DNA of 64,000 nt from Saprospira grandis (GTDB lineage: Bacteria > Bacteroidota > Bacteroidia > Chitinophagales > Saprospiraceae), in contig NZ_CP110854.1 of the NCBI RefSeq assembly GCF_027594745.1, positions 3,799,501 to 3,863,500 on the forward strand. The letters are read 5' to 3'. Positions within the stretch are counted from its first letter, which is position 1, and each line of letters starts with the position of its first letter. The translations under genes and the position numbers were made by a program. The notes below the pieces were generated by a model. The model saw only the letters and a list, made by a program, of their open reading frames with translations, was not told the origin of the DNA and ran no database searches. Below, piece by piece: positions 49,916 to 58,299 of the stretch.

Positions 49916-50050
49916 TTTTTTGGGGCCCGCGGCCAGCTCGGCTTCGCCTCGGTCGGCCGCCGCTATGCTGCGCCGCTCGCAGGTCTGCTCGGCCCTGCGT
50001 CGCTTTGCTCCTGGGTCTGGCCTACGGCCACGGCTGCGCAGCGCTGGGCC
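49916..50050 (+). repeat. GC-rich intergenic element, copy 18
   Basis: T orientation, CGCGG subfamily. GGGGCCCGCGGCC, stem AGCTCGGCTTCGCCTCGGT (imperfect), GCCGCTATGCTGCGCC, core GCTCGCAGGTCTGCTCGGCC, hairpin CGTCGCTTTGCTCCTGG (weakest pairing seen), GGTCTGGCC, GGCTGCGCAGCGCTGGGCC. Confidence 0.9.
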
Positions 50051-50177
50051 AATTTCCGCCTAGCCCCTAATTATCTTTTTTAGTCTAAAGAGTAACTTAT
50101 TTGGACTGACTTACGTATTATATATAGACGGTTAAGCTGTCACAACCCCCATTTTTTAATTTCAAATTTCCCCAATC

Positions 50178-50570
50178 ATGAAAAACTTTTTAATTTACTT
50201 TATGGCCCTGCTCTTTCCCATATATTTATTGGGCCAAAATGAGCGCACCATCGTACAAACCTTTATCGATCCTTATGATCAGTTGGAGGTACAAACAGAT
50301 TACACCCTAGAGGCCGAAGCTTGGCGAGAGGGTTATATCCGCCTTTATACCTATGTAAAAGTAGGAGATGAGCATGGCAATGTGCTCAAAAAGCTATTGG
50401 TTTTGGGCCGCTACGATTGGCAGATTAAGGGCCAAACGCTTTATATGCCAAAAATTGATAAACAGGTATTGCTCAATAACAAGCTTGTAGAAGAGGAGAT
50501 CCGAATTAAGATCAACTACCCACAAAATATGCAATTGCTGTTGCCCGATAAGGGGCAGGGCGCCTTCTAA
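50178..50570 (+). CDS. Small exported protein, paralogue of 37856-38281
   Basis: 130 aa. Signal peptide MKNFLIYFMALLFPIYLLGQ. The beta-rich body ends in GRYDWQIKGQTLYMPKIDKQ and LVEEEIRIKINYPQNMQLLLP, alignable with the 37856 protein. A poorly known small periplasmic family. Terminator directly downstream. Confidence 0.75.
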   Translation: MKNFLIYFMALLFPIYLLGQNERTIVQTFIDPYDQLEVQTDYTLEAEAWREGYIRLYTYVKVGDEHGNVLKKLLVLGRYDWQIKGQTLYMPKIDKQVLLNNKLVEEEIRIKINYPQNMQLLLPDKGQGAF

Positions 50571-50575
50571 AGCAA

Positions 50576-50610
50576 AAGGGCTATCGGATTTTCCGATAGC
50601 CCTTCTTTTA
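50576..50610. terminator. Bidirectional terminator
   Basis: AAAAGGGCTATCGGA, loop, TCCGATAGCCCTTCTTTT; between converging genes. Confidence 0.88.
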
Positions 50611-50628
50611 TATTTTGCAAATTGCAGC

Positions 50629-50994
50629 TTACTGCTCTTTGTCTTCTTCTGTTTTTGCTTTGGCTGCCTTGCGCTGAGCCTCTAGCTCTTTGGCCAACAA
50701 ACCTAGTTTTACCTCTAGTGATTTTACTCGGCGTTCTAGCTTTTCATAAGCATCGCCTTGGGGCAAATTCAATTTGGCCAAGACGCCGTCAATCATATTT
50801 CTAAATCGTCCCTCGTAGTTTTCTCGGCTATATTCCGTATTCTTCACTACATCTTCTACTACCTTTTTTCCTTCTTCCTCAGATAGTTTTCCCTTAGATA
50901 CTAGCTCATCAACTACATTTTGCAAACGCTCGGTGGTGCTCGCTACAATCCCTACTGCAGTGTAGAGAGTTTTGCGGACAATTTTCTCCATCAT
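50629..50994 (-). CDS. Phasin-like coiled-coil protein
   Basis: 121 aa. Amphipathic helices throughout: MMEKIVRKTLYTAVGIVASTTERLQNVVDELV, EEEGKKVVEDVV, then a coiled coil YEKLERRVKSLEVKLGLLAKELE and a Lys/Ala/Glu tail. This layout matches the small phasin-family (PHA granule-associated or PhaI-like) proteins. No PHA synthase is in the window, so granule binding is not established; membrane- or lipid-surface association is the general family property. A paralogue lies just upstream. Confidence 0.7.
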   Translation of the reverse strand: MMEKIVRKTLYTAVGIVASTTERLQNVVDELVSKGKLSEEEGKKVVEDVVKNTEYSRENYEGRFRNMIDGVLAKLNLPQGDAYEKLERRVKSLEVKLGLLAKELEAQRKAAKAKTEEDKEQ

Positions 50995-51019
50995 AACAAA
51001 TTAAACTCTAATAGTAAAT

Positions 51020-51045
51020 AAAAAGGGCCAACCGAAGCTGGCCCC
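51020..51045 (-). terminator. Terminator between the phasin-like genes
   Basis: Minus strand: GGGGCCAGCTTCGGTTGGCC followed by CTTTTT. The two paralogous genes are therefore probably separate transcripts or partly coupled. Confidence 0.7.
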
Positions 51046-51071
51046 ACTGATTTTTGGTGATGCAGCTGTTG

Positions 51072-51488
51072 TTATACACGCTCGCTGCTCTCGCATTCCT
51101 CAGCCAATTCGGTATTGGCTTTTACTAGTTCGCTTAGGCGCTCTTCTAGGCGCTCAATGCGCTTTTCGATGCGCTCATGCTCATCGCCTTTGATGAAGTT
51201 GAAGCGCTCAATGGCATTTTCTACTAGTTTGCGCAAACGGCCCTCTAGTTCTTCTAGGCGGTTATGAGCTTGGCCAGGCTGAGCCTCATCGGCAACAGCT
51301 TCTCCCTCTACAGCTTCGCTTTCCCCTTCTTGGGGAGCTGCAGGAGCTTCTTGGTCCATAACTTCTTGCTCTTCTTGGTATTGTTTGCCTTTTTCTACAA
51401 GGTCATCAACAATGTCTTTGACCTTTTCGGTGGTGACAACGGCCAAACCAAGACCCGCTTGCATGGCCTTTTTAAATAGATCGTTCAT
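51072..51488 (-). CDS. Phasin-like coiled-coil protein, paralogue
   Basis: 138 aa. Same plan as its neighbour: MNDLFKKAMQAGLGLAVVTTEKVKDIVDDLVEKGK, then an acidic low-complexity insert (residues 42-72, Glu/Ala/Gly/Pro), then coiled coil RLEELEGRLRKLVENAI and HERIEKRIERLEERLSELV. Tandem duplication followed by insertion of the acidic spacer is likely. Confidence 0.7.
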   Translation of the reverse strand: MNDLFKKAMQAGLGLAVVTTEKVKDIVDDLVEKGKQYQEEQEVMDQEAPAAPQEGESEAVEGEAVADEAQPGQAHNRLEELEGRLRKLVENAIERFNFIKGDEHERIEKRIERLEERLSELVKANTELAEECESSERV

Positions 51489-51767
51489 AGGATTAGAATT
51501 TGACTTGATTTTTGGTGATTGTCCAGCTTTTTTACTGCTGACAGTACAAAGGTATTATAAAAATTCTACAATTCTAAACCCGATTTCTCAACTTTCGACT
51601 AAAAATAGAAATTAGGCATTTTGTTGAAAGTTTTTTATTTAAATCTATTTTCAAAATTTTTATTTTGTTTTTAAGGCCTTATTTTGGGTTTAATTAAAAA
51701 TCAACTGTCTAGATAAATTAGGGTCAGATTTTAAGTCTTTTTAACAGTTTTTGGACGATAAAAGAGA
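51489..51767. other. AT-rich intergenic region
   Basis: About 280 bases, strongly A/T, between the phasin-like gene start and the TolC terminator. Probably holds the phasin promoter; I see no ORF, repeat or strong hairpin. Confidence 0.5.
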
Positions 51768-51796
51768 GGGCGAGCCGCAAATTTGCGGCTCGCCCT
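51768..51796 (-). terminator. Terminator of the TolC-family gene
   Basis: Perfect palindrome GGGCGAGCCGCA, centre AATT, TGCGGCTCGCCC, 25-50 bases past the stop. Confidence 0.8.
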
Positions 51797-51819
51797 TGTT
51801 GTTTGCCCTAAAGCCTGAT

Positions 51820-53145
51820 TTAGCGTAAGAGTTGCCCTGAAAGCAAGAGCAGGTCAAATTCTGTTTGTTTGGCGCTCAAGAAGGCATTTTGCACATTATT
51901 GTAGGCTCTAATATAATTGATTTGGATGGTCCGATAATCAAAAAAGTTGAGCGTATTGGCCTTGAATCTTTCGCTAGCGATTTCCAGATTTCGGCTAGCG
52001 TTTTTTAGCAGTGTTTGGCTGAGGCTATAGGTCTGTCGTTGATTTTCATAGAGGGCCAGGACCGTTTTTAGGTTTTGGCCCAGCTGCTGTTCCAACTGAA
52101 GAATGCTCAAGCGGCTAATTTCTTGTCGAAGTTTGGCCAATTCTATAGCTCTTCTTTGCTTGCCGCCATTATATATATTATAGCTGAGGTTAATATTGAG
52201 GCCGCCAGATAGGGTCGTTCCTCCCTGCCAATCGTCAGCAATTTGGGGTTGCTTACCATTGATTTGCGTTAGGTTGAGTTGTTCGCTAATATTGGCGCCC
52301 AAACTTACCGTGGGCAAAAGGGCTGCCTCCTGAATAGAAATATCAATGGCTGAAGTTTGCTGGCGAATGCGTTCGCTGGCAATTTCTCGGTTACTTTGGA
52401 GGGCCACTTCTAAGAGGGAGTCAAAGGTGTAGCTAGGGAGTTCATAGCTCAATTCTGTGGGCAGGACAATCTCCTTGGCCGAGGCCCAATCTTGGCCCAT
52501 AGCCAGGGCTAGGTTTTGCTGGGCATTTTCAAAAGTAGTGCGTTGGAGCATCCATTGAATAGAGTCGTTGAGGTAGGCATCTCGAATTTGGAGGAGGTCA
52601 AATTCTGTGGCTTGGCCATATTCTCTACGGGCTTCAATATAGCTAATCTTATCTTGAGAAAGGGCCAAGAGTTCTTGCTGCGACTTTAGGCGCTCTTGTT
52701 GAATTTGCGCATTGAAATAGGCCTTGGCCACCTGCTGGCTGATATTCTCCAAGCTACGGTTGGCCTCTGATTTGGCCAATTCTTCTTGTAGGCCCAAACG
52801 GTCTTTTGTTAGCCGAATGCGGCCGCCCTGATAAAGGGCCCACTGCAAATCTACCGCTGCAGTTCCGCCCGTTCCCAGCAACTGGGCCCCATTGAGAAAG
52901 GAGGTGGGGTTTTGTACATTACTGTAGCTATTGGCATTGCTTAGGCTAGCCGTAATTTGCGGATAGCGGCCCGCCTCGCCCCAATGGTTCTGCACGGCCG
53001 CAATTTTTTGGTTAGTGGCGGCAATTTTGGCCGTATAACTTTGCTCTAGCGCTTTTTGAATGGCATCTTCTAGACTTAAGACTTGCTGAGCCTCTAGGCC
53101 CAAAGCACTTATAAATACAAGCGCTGCAGTTAAATATACTTTCAC
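51820..53145 (-). CDS. TolC family outer-membrane efflux protein
   Basis: 441 aa. GTG start at 53145 (no ATG alternative before the signal peptide MKVYLTAALVFISALGLEAQ). Two TolC repeats: SLEDAIQKALEQSYTAKIA ... YSNVQNPTSF, and QSNREIASERIRQQTSAIDISIQEAALLPTVSLGANI ... NISYNIYNGGKQRRAI-type strands, with the second half ending in NLEIASERFKANTLNFFDY. Forms the outer-membrane channel of a tripartite pump; its inner-membrane partners would lie beyond this gene and are not seen. Confidence 0.92.
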   Translation of the reverse strand: MKVYLTAALVFISALGLEAQQVLSLEDAIQKALEQSYTAKIAATNQKIAAVQNHWGEAGRYPQITASLSNANSYSNVQNPTSFLNGAQLLGTGGTAAVDLQWALYQGGRIRLTKDRLGLQEELAKSEANRSLENISQQVAKAYFNAQIQQERLKSQQELLALSQDKISYIEARREYGQATEFDLLQIRDAYLNDSIQWMLQRTTFENAQQNLALAMGQDWASAKEIVLPTELSYELPSYTFDSLLEVALQSNREIASERIRQQTSAIDISIQEAALLPTVSLGANISEQLNLTQINGKQPQIADDWQGGTTLSGGLNINLSYNIYNGGKQRRAIELAKLRQEISRLSILQLEQQLGQNLKTVLALYENQRQTYSLSQTLLKNASRNLEIASERFKANTLNFFDYRTIQINYIRAYNNVQNAFLSAKQTEFDLLLLSGQLLR

Positions 53146-53340
53146 GTTTAATGAGTTCGTAATGACGAAATAAGCCTTTGGCCTTTTAATGAGTTCACAA
53201 AAAAACTAAGTTAGTAGTTAGAAAACAAATGTACTGACATCTAGTTGGACTTAAGAAAGCATTAAAAATAGGAATGGGCCAATTCGCTCGCAGAACTGCC
53301 GCTTTTTATCGACTCTTGAGCGAGCGAAGCGAGCTGCCCG

Positions 53341-53497
53341 CTGGCCGAAGGCCAGTTTTTATGGCCTAGCGATGTGCAGCAGTGGCCCAAAGGGCCAGAC
53401 CAAGCAAAATGAGCAAAGCGAATTTTTGCGCAGGGCCGAGCGAACAGCGAGCTGCGGAACGTAGCGCCCGCAGCTTTGCTGCGGGAGGCCCCAAAAA
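53341..53497 (-). repeat. GC-rich intergenic element, copy 19
   Basis: A orientation. GGCCTAGCGATG end, core variant GGCCGAGCGAACAGCGAGC, A/T-rich hairpin GCAAAATGAGC to GCGAATTTTTGC, stem CCCGCAGCTTTGCTGCGGG, GGCCCCAAAAAAA. An extra hairpin CTGGCCGAAGGCCAG lies outside the far end. Confidence 0.9.
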
Positions 53498-53565
53498 AAC
53501 CGTAAAAAAAGCCTTAATCTTAGGGCAATCTTTGGGAAGCTTGTATTTTTGGCCAAAATGACAAA

Positions 53566-54783
53566 ATGAAAGTATATATAGTTGGCGGCGGGGCTGCTGG
53601 TTTTTTTTCGGCCATACAGATTGCAGAAAACTGCCCAGAGGCGGAGGTGCATATTTTGGAGGCGGGGCAGCGTTTTTTGCAAAAAGTAAAGATTTCTGGG
53701 GGCGGGCGTTGCAATTTGACGCATGCTTGCTGGACGCCCAAGGAGCTGGTGAAGCATTATCCTAGAGGCGAAAAAGCCTTGCTGGGGCCTTTTCATCGCT
53801 TTGCTTGTGGCGATACGATGGATTGGTTTGAAAAGCGGGGCGTGCCGCTAAAAATTGAAAAGGATGGTCGGGTTTTTCCCCAATCTAATAGCTCGCAATC
53901 TATTGTAGATTGCCTGATGCAGGCGGCTGAGGCGGCTGGGGTGCAATTGCATTTGCAGCAGCGAGTAAGCCAAATTAAGCCTTTGGAAGAAGGCGGATAT
54001 TTTTTAGCGACCAAAGCTGGGGCCGAGTACAAGGCCGATAAATTGGTTTTGGCTGCGGGCAGTAGTGCTCCAATTTGGGCAGTTTTGGCCGAAATGGGGT
54101 TGAATATCGTTCCGGCGGTGCCTTCTCTGTTTACTTTTAATTCCAAAGATTTTCGCTTCAAGGGCTTGCCGGGCCTATCGGTCCCTCAAGCCGAAGTAGA
54201 GGTATTGGGCCAAAAGAATTTGAAGGCTCGCGGTCCGCTTTTGATTACCCATTGGGGCTTGAGTGGTCCTGGTATTCTTCGCCTATCGGCCTGGGGCGCA
54301 AGAAAGTTGTTTGATCTAGATTACCGCTTTAGTTTGCGGGTAAATTGGTTGGGTTGGGAGCGCCAAACCCTAGCCGAAGAATTGCAATTGCTCAAAAAGG
54401 ATTGGGCCAAAAAACAACTGAGCAAAACGAGTCCCTTTAGCGAAATTCCCAACCGCCTTTGGCGGCGCTTGCTCTATGCGGCAGGGATTAAGGAAGATAA
54501 AAGCTGGGCCAATTTGTCGAAAAAAGAATTATTGGCCCTAGAAGAAGAGCTGACGGCCTGCGAAATAAAAGTAGCGGGCAAATCGACTTTCAAAGATGAG
54601 TTTGTTACTGCTGGAGGTGTTGATTTGGACCAAATGAATTTTAAAACCTTTGAGACCAAAGCCTTTAAGGGCCTTTATATAGCTGGCGAATTGCTCAATA
54701 TTGATGCGATTACGGGTGGGTTTAATTTTCAGGCGGCTTGGACGGGCGGTTGGAGCATTGGCCAAGATTTTCTCCCCAAATAA
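53566..54783 (+). CDS. FAD-dependent oxidoreductase, HI0933/YhiN family
   Basis: 405 aa. N-terminal dinucleotide site IVGGGAAGFFSAIQIAE, signature KVKISGGGRCNLTHACWTP near residue 43, LAAGSSAPIWAVLAEMG, and C-terminal GVDLDQMNFKTFETK with GLYIAGELLNIDAITGGFNFQAAWTGG that closes the FAD site. Cytoplasmic flavoprotein of the BaiN/YhiN family; some members act on bile-acid or other enone substrates, but no substrate is predicted here. 12 bases before the next gene. Confidence 0.9.
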   Translation: MKVYIVGGGAAGFFSAIQIAENCPEAEVHILEAGQRFLQKVKISGGGRCNLTHACWTPKELVKHYPRGEKALLGPFHRFACGDTMDWFEKRGVPLKIEKDGRVFPQSNSSQSIVDCLMQAAEAAGVQLHLQQRVSQIKPLEEGGYFLATKAGAEYKADKLVLAAGSSAPIWAVLAEMGLNIVPAVPSLFTFNSKDFRFKGLPGLSVPQAEVEVLGQKNLKARGPLLITHWGLSGPGILRLSAWGARKLFDLDYRFSLRVNWLGWERQTLAEELQLLKKDWAKKQLSKTSPFSEIPNRLWRRLLYAAGIKEDKSWANLSKKELLALEEELTACEIKVAGKSTFKDEFVTAGGVDLDQMNFKTFETKAFKGLYIAGELLNIDAITGGFNFQAAWTGGWSIGQDFLPK

Positions 54784-54795
54784 ATAAGATTTCTT

Positions 54796-55932
54796 ATGCG
54801 CATATTTTTTTCGCTTCTTTTTTTCTGCCTGTTTTCGAGCCTGAGTTTTGCGGCTCGCCCCCTTTCCGAATCAGCCAAATTTAGCTTGCTGACCTGTTCG
54901 CCTGGAACGGAGCTCTACAACTGTTTTGGGCATTCGGCCTTGCATTTGAGTGATCCTGCTAATGGCATCGAGCTGGTCTATAATTATGGGACCTTTGATT
55001 TTGATACGCCTAATTTTGGTCTAAAATTCATTCAGGGGAAATTGGAGTATGCCCTGAGTCGGGCCCCTTTTGGTCCCTTCATGCAAACCTATGTTTATGA
55101 GAAAAGGGGCGTTTATGAGCAAGAAATTTTACTTTCGGCAGAAAAAAAGCAGGCCTTATTTGATGCCCTAGAAGCGCGCTTCAATTCTCCGGACCGCTAT
55201 TATATGTACGACTTTTTTTACGATAATTGCGCTACGCAAATCCGCGATTTGGGCCAGCTCCTTTATGCCGAAGATTTTATCTTGCCTCAGGCCGATAGCA
55301 GCCGCTCTTTCCGAAGCTATTTGGCGGAGTATACGGCTCCTTCTCCTTGGCTAGATTTGGGCATTAAGGTCATTTTGGGCCGAGGCGCCGACAAGCGCCC
55401 TTCGGTGAGCGAACAAATGTTTTTGCCCGATTATCTGGCCCAACATCTGAGCCATAGTCAAACGCCAGCGGGCCCATTTTTGGGCGAGAAAAAAGAGTTG
55501 TTGCCTTGGCCAGCAGCGCATCAAGAAAGCATCAAGGACCATTATCCATTTTTGCTTTTTACGCTTTTGGCGGCTTTGTTTTTTGCCATCGCCTTTGTTT
55601 TTCCCAATTATGCCTATGTTGCCGACCGTTTATTGCTAACAGTAGTGGGTTTGGCGGGGGCTTTTCTCTGCTTTATGTGGTGGGGCACCGATCATGCGGC
55701 CACCCAATGGAATCTCAATATTTTGTGGCTCTCGCCGCTCTATTTGCCCTTGCTTTTTGGCCTGAAAAAAGTGAAGACGAATAAATTTTTTGCCCTCCTT
55801 CACGGCCTTTTGCTACTGAGCTACCTTTTGGCTTTGCTCAATTGGTTAATTGCTTGGCAGGCTTATCCCTTGCCTTTATTGCCAATTTTTGCTTACCTTA
55901 GTTACCGCTTATATGTTTATAAATGGGCCTAA
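54796..55932 (+). CDS. DUF4105 membrane protein, Lnb-like
   Basis: 378 aa. Signal peptide to FAARP, a periplasmic N-terminal domain with CFGHSALHL (His46) and YDFFYDNCATQIRDL (Cys145), then four or five transmembrane helices from about residue 255. The His/Cys pair and layout match DUF4105, the domain of Lnb, which moves an acyl chain within lipoproteins in some Firmicutes. Whether the Bacteroidota members do the same is not known to me. Likely one operon with the flanking genes (12 and 21 bases). Confidence 0.85.
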   Translation: MRIFFSLLFFCLFSSLSFAARPLSESAKFSLLTCSPGTELYNCFGHSALHLSDPANGIELVYNYGTFDFDTPNFGLKFIQGKLEYALSRAPFGPFMQTYVYEKRGVYEQEILLSAEKKQALFDALEARFNSPDRYYMYDFFYDNCATQIRDLGQLLYAEDFILPQADSSRSFRSYLAEYTAPSPWLDLGIKVILGRGADKRPSVSEQMFLPDYLAQHLSHSQTPAGPFLGEKKELLPWPAAHQESIKDHYPFLLFTLLAALFFAIAFVFPNYAYVADRLLLTVVGLAGAFLCFMWWGTDHAATQWNLNILWLSPLYLPLLFGLKKVKTNKFFALLHGLLLLSYLLALLNWLIAWQAYPLPLLPIFAYLSYRLYVYKWA

Positions 55933-55953
55933 TTTGCCCCTCAAAATATCGCC

Positions 55954-56925
55954 ATGAGTAAAGAACTAAAAATCGGCAGTTTTAATCTGCTCAATCTACA
56001 GTTGCCCGAGCAGCCCTATTATAACCGTAGCTATACCTATGAAGAGTTTGAGAAAAAGCAGGCTTGGATTAGCCACCAGCTCAATAGCATGAAGGCCGAT
56101 ATTATTGGCTTTCAGGAGGTGTTCTCGGAGGAGGCCCTGAAAACGGTCATCCGCTCGAATCCCTATTACCGAGATTATCATATTGTGATGAGTGATCGCA
56201 AGGGCGGTTCTCCCGCCGTGGCTATTGCTAGCCGCTACCCAATTAAGGATTATGAAGTGATCCGGGAGTTTCCCGAGCAGTTGGAGGTAGACGGTTTGTT
56301 GATTCCTTTCAAGGAGTTTTCTCGCCCTTTGCTCAAATGCCAGATTGAATATGCTGATGGCCAAGATTTTCATGTGGTAGTGGCCCACCTTAAGTCGAAA
56401 CGCCCCATGCTAGAAGACGGCGAGGACCGAGACGATCCCTTGGCGCAGGCCAAAGGCCAAGCCCGCGCCTTGCTCTTGCGGGCGGCAGAATCGGCAGCTG
56501 TACGCACGGTTTTGATGGAGGTTTTGGAAAACCGAGATTCGCCGGTGGTGGTGATTGGCGACCTCAACGATACGCATACGTCTGTGACCACCCGAATTAT
56601 TTCTGGCGAGGCCCCTTTCCGCTACCTGCCCATGCACAAGAAGCGCAAAATCTGGGATGTTTTGCTTTATCATGCCAAAGATATTCAGGCCCGAAATTCT
56701 TATACCGATACCTATTATACGCATTTGCACAATGGGCATCATGAGGCTTTAGACCATATTATGGTGAGCCAGGAGCTGGTCCGAGAGAACCCCAATCACA
56801 TCGGCCGAGTGACCATGGTCCGCACCTTTAACGACCATTTATTGGATGAAACGATCTCGGAGGAGCGCATTCCCAATTGGCAGTCTGACCATGCTCAGGT
56901 GGTGGTGCATATTGAAATGCGCTAG
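55954..56925 (+). CDS. Endonuclease/exonuclease/phosphatase family hydrolase
   Basis: 323 aa, no signal peptide. Metal-dependent fold with KIGSFNLLNL, DIIGFQEVFSEEAL (Glu ligand), VVAHLKSKRPM, GDLNDTHTS (Asp/Asn pair) and NWQSDHAQVVVHI (Asp-His catalytic end). Could act on DNA, phospholipid head groups or phosphosugars; the family alone does not decide. Last gene of the 53566-56925 set, followed by a terminator. Confidence 0.88.
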   Translation: MSKELKIGSFNLLNLQLPEQPYYNRSYTYEEFEKKQAWISHQLNSMKADIIGFQEVFSEEALKTVIRSNPYYRDYHIVMSDRKGGSPAVAIASRYPIKDYEVIREFPEQLEVDGLLIPFKEFSRPLLKCQIEYADGQDFHVVVAHLKSKRPMLEDGEDRDDPLAQAKGQARALLLRAAESAAVRTVLMEVLENRDSPVVVIGDLNDTHTSVTTRIISGEAPFRYLPMHKKRKIWDVLLYHAKDIQARNSYTDTYYTHLHNGHHEALDHIMVSQELVRENPNHIGRVTMVRTFNDHLLDETISEERIPNWQSDHAQVVVHIEMR

Positions 56926-56945
56926 TTAAGGGAATAACCCCAGAA

Positions 56946-56988
56946 GAAAGGGACGAACTAGAAACTGCTCTAGTTGGTCCCTTTTTTT
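56946..56988 (+). terminator. Terminator of the EEP gene set
   Basis: AAAGGGAC G AACTAG, loop, CTAGTT G GTCCCTTT, then T-run; a few mismatched bases in the stem. Confidence 0.8.
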
Positions 56989-56993
56989 ATTGT

Positions 56994-57330
56994 TTTTTGG
57001 GGCCTCCGCAGCAAAGCTGCGGCGCTACGTTTACTCCCTTCGGTCGTCGAACTGCGGACTAAAGTCCTTGTTGTCGCAGCTCGCTGCTTTTTTTGTGGGG
57101 CCTCCGCCTCGCTTCGCTCGTCGGCGCTACGTTTCGCAGCTCGCTATTCGCTCGGCCCTGCGCAAAAAAACAAGTTTTTTGCTTGGTCTGCGGCTGCGCC
57201 GCACTGCTGCACATCGCTAGGCCGTTTGGCCTTCGGCCAGCCTGCCACATCGGTTACTCCCTTCGGTCGTCGAACTGCGGACTAAAGTCCTTGTTGTGGC
57301 CGTTTGGCCTTCCGCCATGGCGGCTTTGCC
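56994..57330 (+). repeat. GC-rich intergenic element, copy 20 (composite)
   Basis: T orientation, about 337 bp. First half-element with stem CCGCAGCAAAGCTGCGG, then the 43-bp module (57032-57074). A complete element begins at 57097 (core variant GCTCGCTATTCGCTCGGCC, hairpin GCAAAAAAACAAGTTTTTTGC, CATCGCTAGGCC), followed by a second copy of the 43-bp module (57255-57297) and a GGCCGTTTGGCC-type hairpin. Confidence 0.88.
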
Positions 57331-57334
57331 GCTT

Positions 57335-58243
57335 TTAATCCGCGGCAATTTCTAGCAACTCCCAAACAATAATGCTGCGATCATCGGAGGCAGAGAGCAG
57401 GAGATGATCATTGGCCCAAAGCAGGGCATTAACCGAATTGATATGGCCACCACGGGGGGCATCGATCACCTTGAGCAGTCTAAAATCGGGCAGAGACCAT
57501 ATTTTGAGGGTTTTGTCTCGGCTGGCGCTAGCCAGGTAGCGGCTATTGGGCGAAATAGCGAGGTCATTTACCGTAAATAGGTGAGCGGCTTGGCTGGGAA
57601 TTTCTTCTTTTTCCTTTTTGGTCCAGACTCTAAAAAAGGCATCTCGGCCAGCAGAGAGCAGATAATTGGGCGTTTGGGCCAGACAAAAAATAGAGGACTG
57701 ATGGGCTTGGGGAATTTCCTTTTGGAGGCTAAAATCTTGGGCATCGAGAAAAAAGAGGTGGCCTTGGCTACCTGCGGCCACCAAAGTAGATTGATCTCTT
57801 ATCAGGGAGAGTGCCCTTATACTTTTATGGCTGAGTTTCCAGCTAGCCTCTGGCCGAAACTTAGGGATAGACCAGCGAGAGAGTTGGCCATCTGCCCCAG
57901 CGCTAAGAAAAGAAGAGTTGGACCAAGGGAGCAAGGCAAAGACGCCCTTATCATGTCCTCTTCTTTGTTGGAGCAACTGTTTATTGGGATAGTCGATAAG
58001 ATGAATATCTCCATGTTGGTCGCCTAAAAGGATACGATTTTCTTGTAGCAGGGCCATAGAAAAGATGGGCGCATCTAGTTGGGCCAAAACTTGGCCATCG
58101 CCTAGGGGAGAGAGGGGCCATTGGACCAGATAGCCATCGCCAGCGGCGGAGAAAACGCTTTGTTTATCGGGGGCCAATAAAAGAGAATAAATGGCTCCTT
58201 TATGGCCGAGCAATTGCTTTTTGCGAATGAGTTCTATGGGCAT
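57335..58243 (-). CDS. WD40-repeat protein
   Basis: 302 aa, seven WD40 blades filling the whole chain: GHKGAIYSLLLAPDKQSVFSAAGDGYLVQW, HDKGVFALLPWSNSSFLSAGADGQLSRW, HSSIFCLAQTPNYLL-type blades, then LASASRDKTLKIWSL and LLLSASDDRSIIVWEL. No signal peptide, so a cytoplasmic beta-propeller scaffold. Start ATG at 58243. Partner unknown; the WG-repeat lipoprotein gene upstream is on the same strand but separated by element copy 21. Confidence 0.9.
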   Translation of the reverse strand: MPIELIRKKQLLGHKGAIYSLLLAPDKQSVFSAAGDGYLVQWPLSPLGDGQVLAQLDAPIFSMALLQENRILLGDQHGDIHLIDYPNKQLLQQRRGHDKGVFALLPWSNSSFLSAGADGQLSRWSIPKFRPEASWKLSHKSIRALSLIRDQSTLVAAGSQGHLFFLDAQDFSLQKEIPQAHQSSIFCLAQTPNYLLSAGRDAFFRVWTKKEKEEIPSQAAHLFTVNDLAISPNSRYLASASRDKTLKIWSLPDFRLLKVIDAPRGGHINSVNALLWANDHLLLSASDDRSIIVWELLEIAAD

Positions 58244-58299
58244 AACTGAGCAAATGAGTGATTAACAGATTAGGCAGAAAGAGTGGGCTAGGGGCGGGC

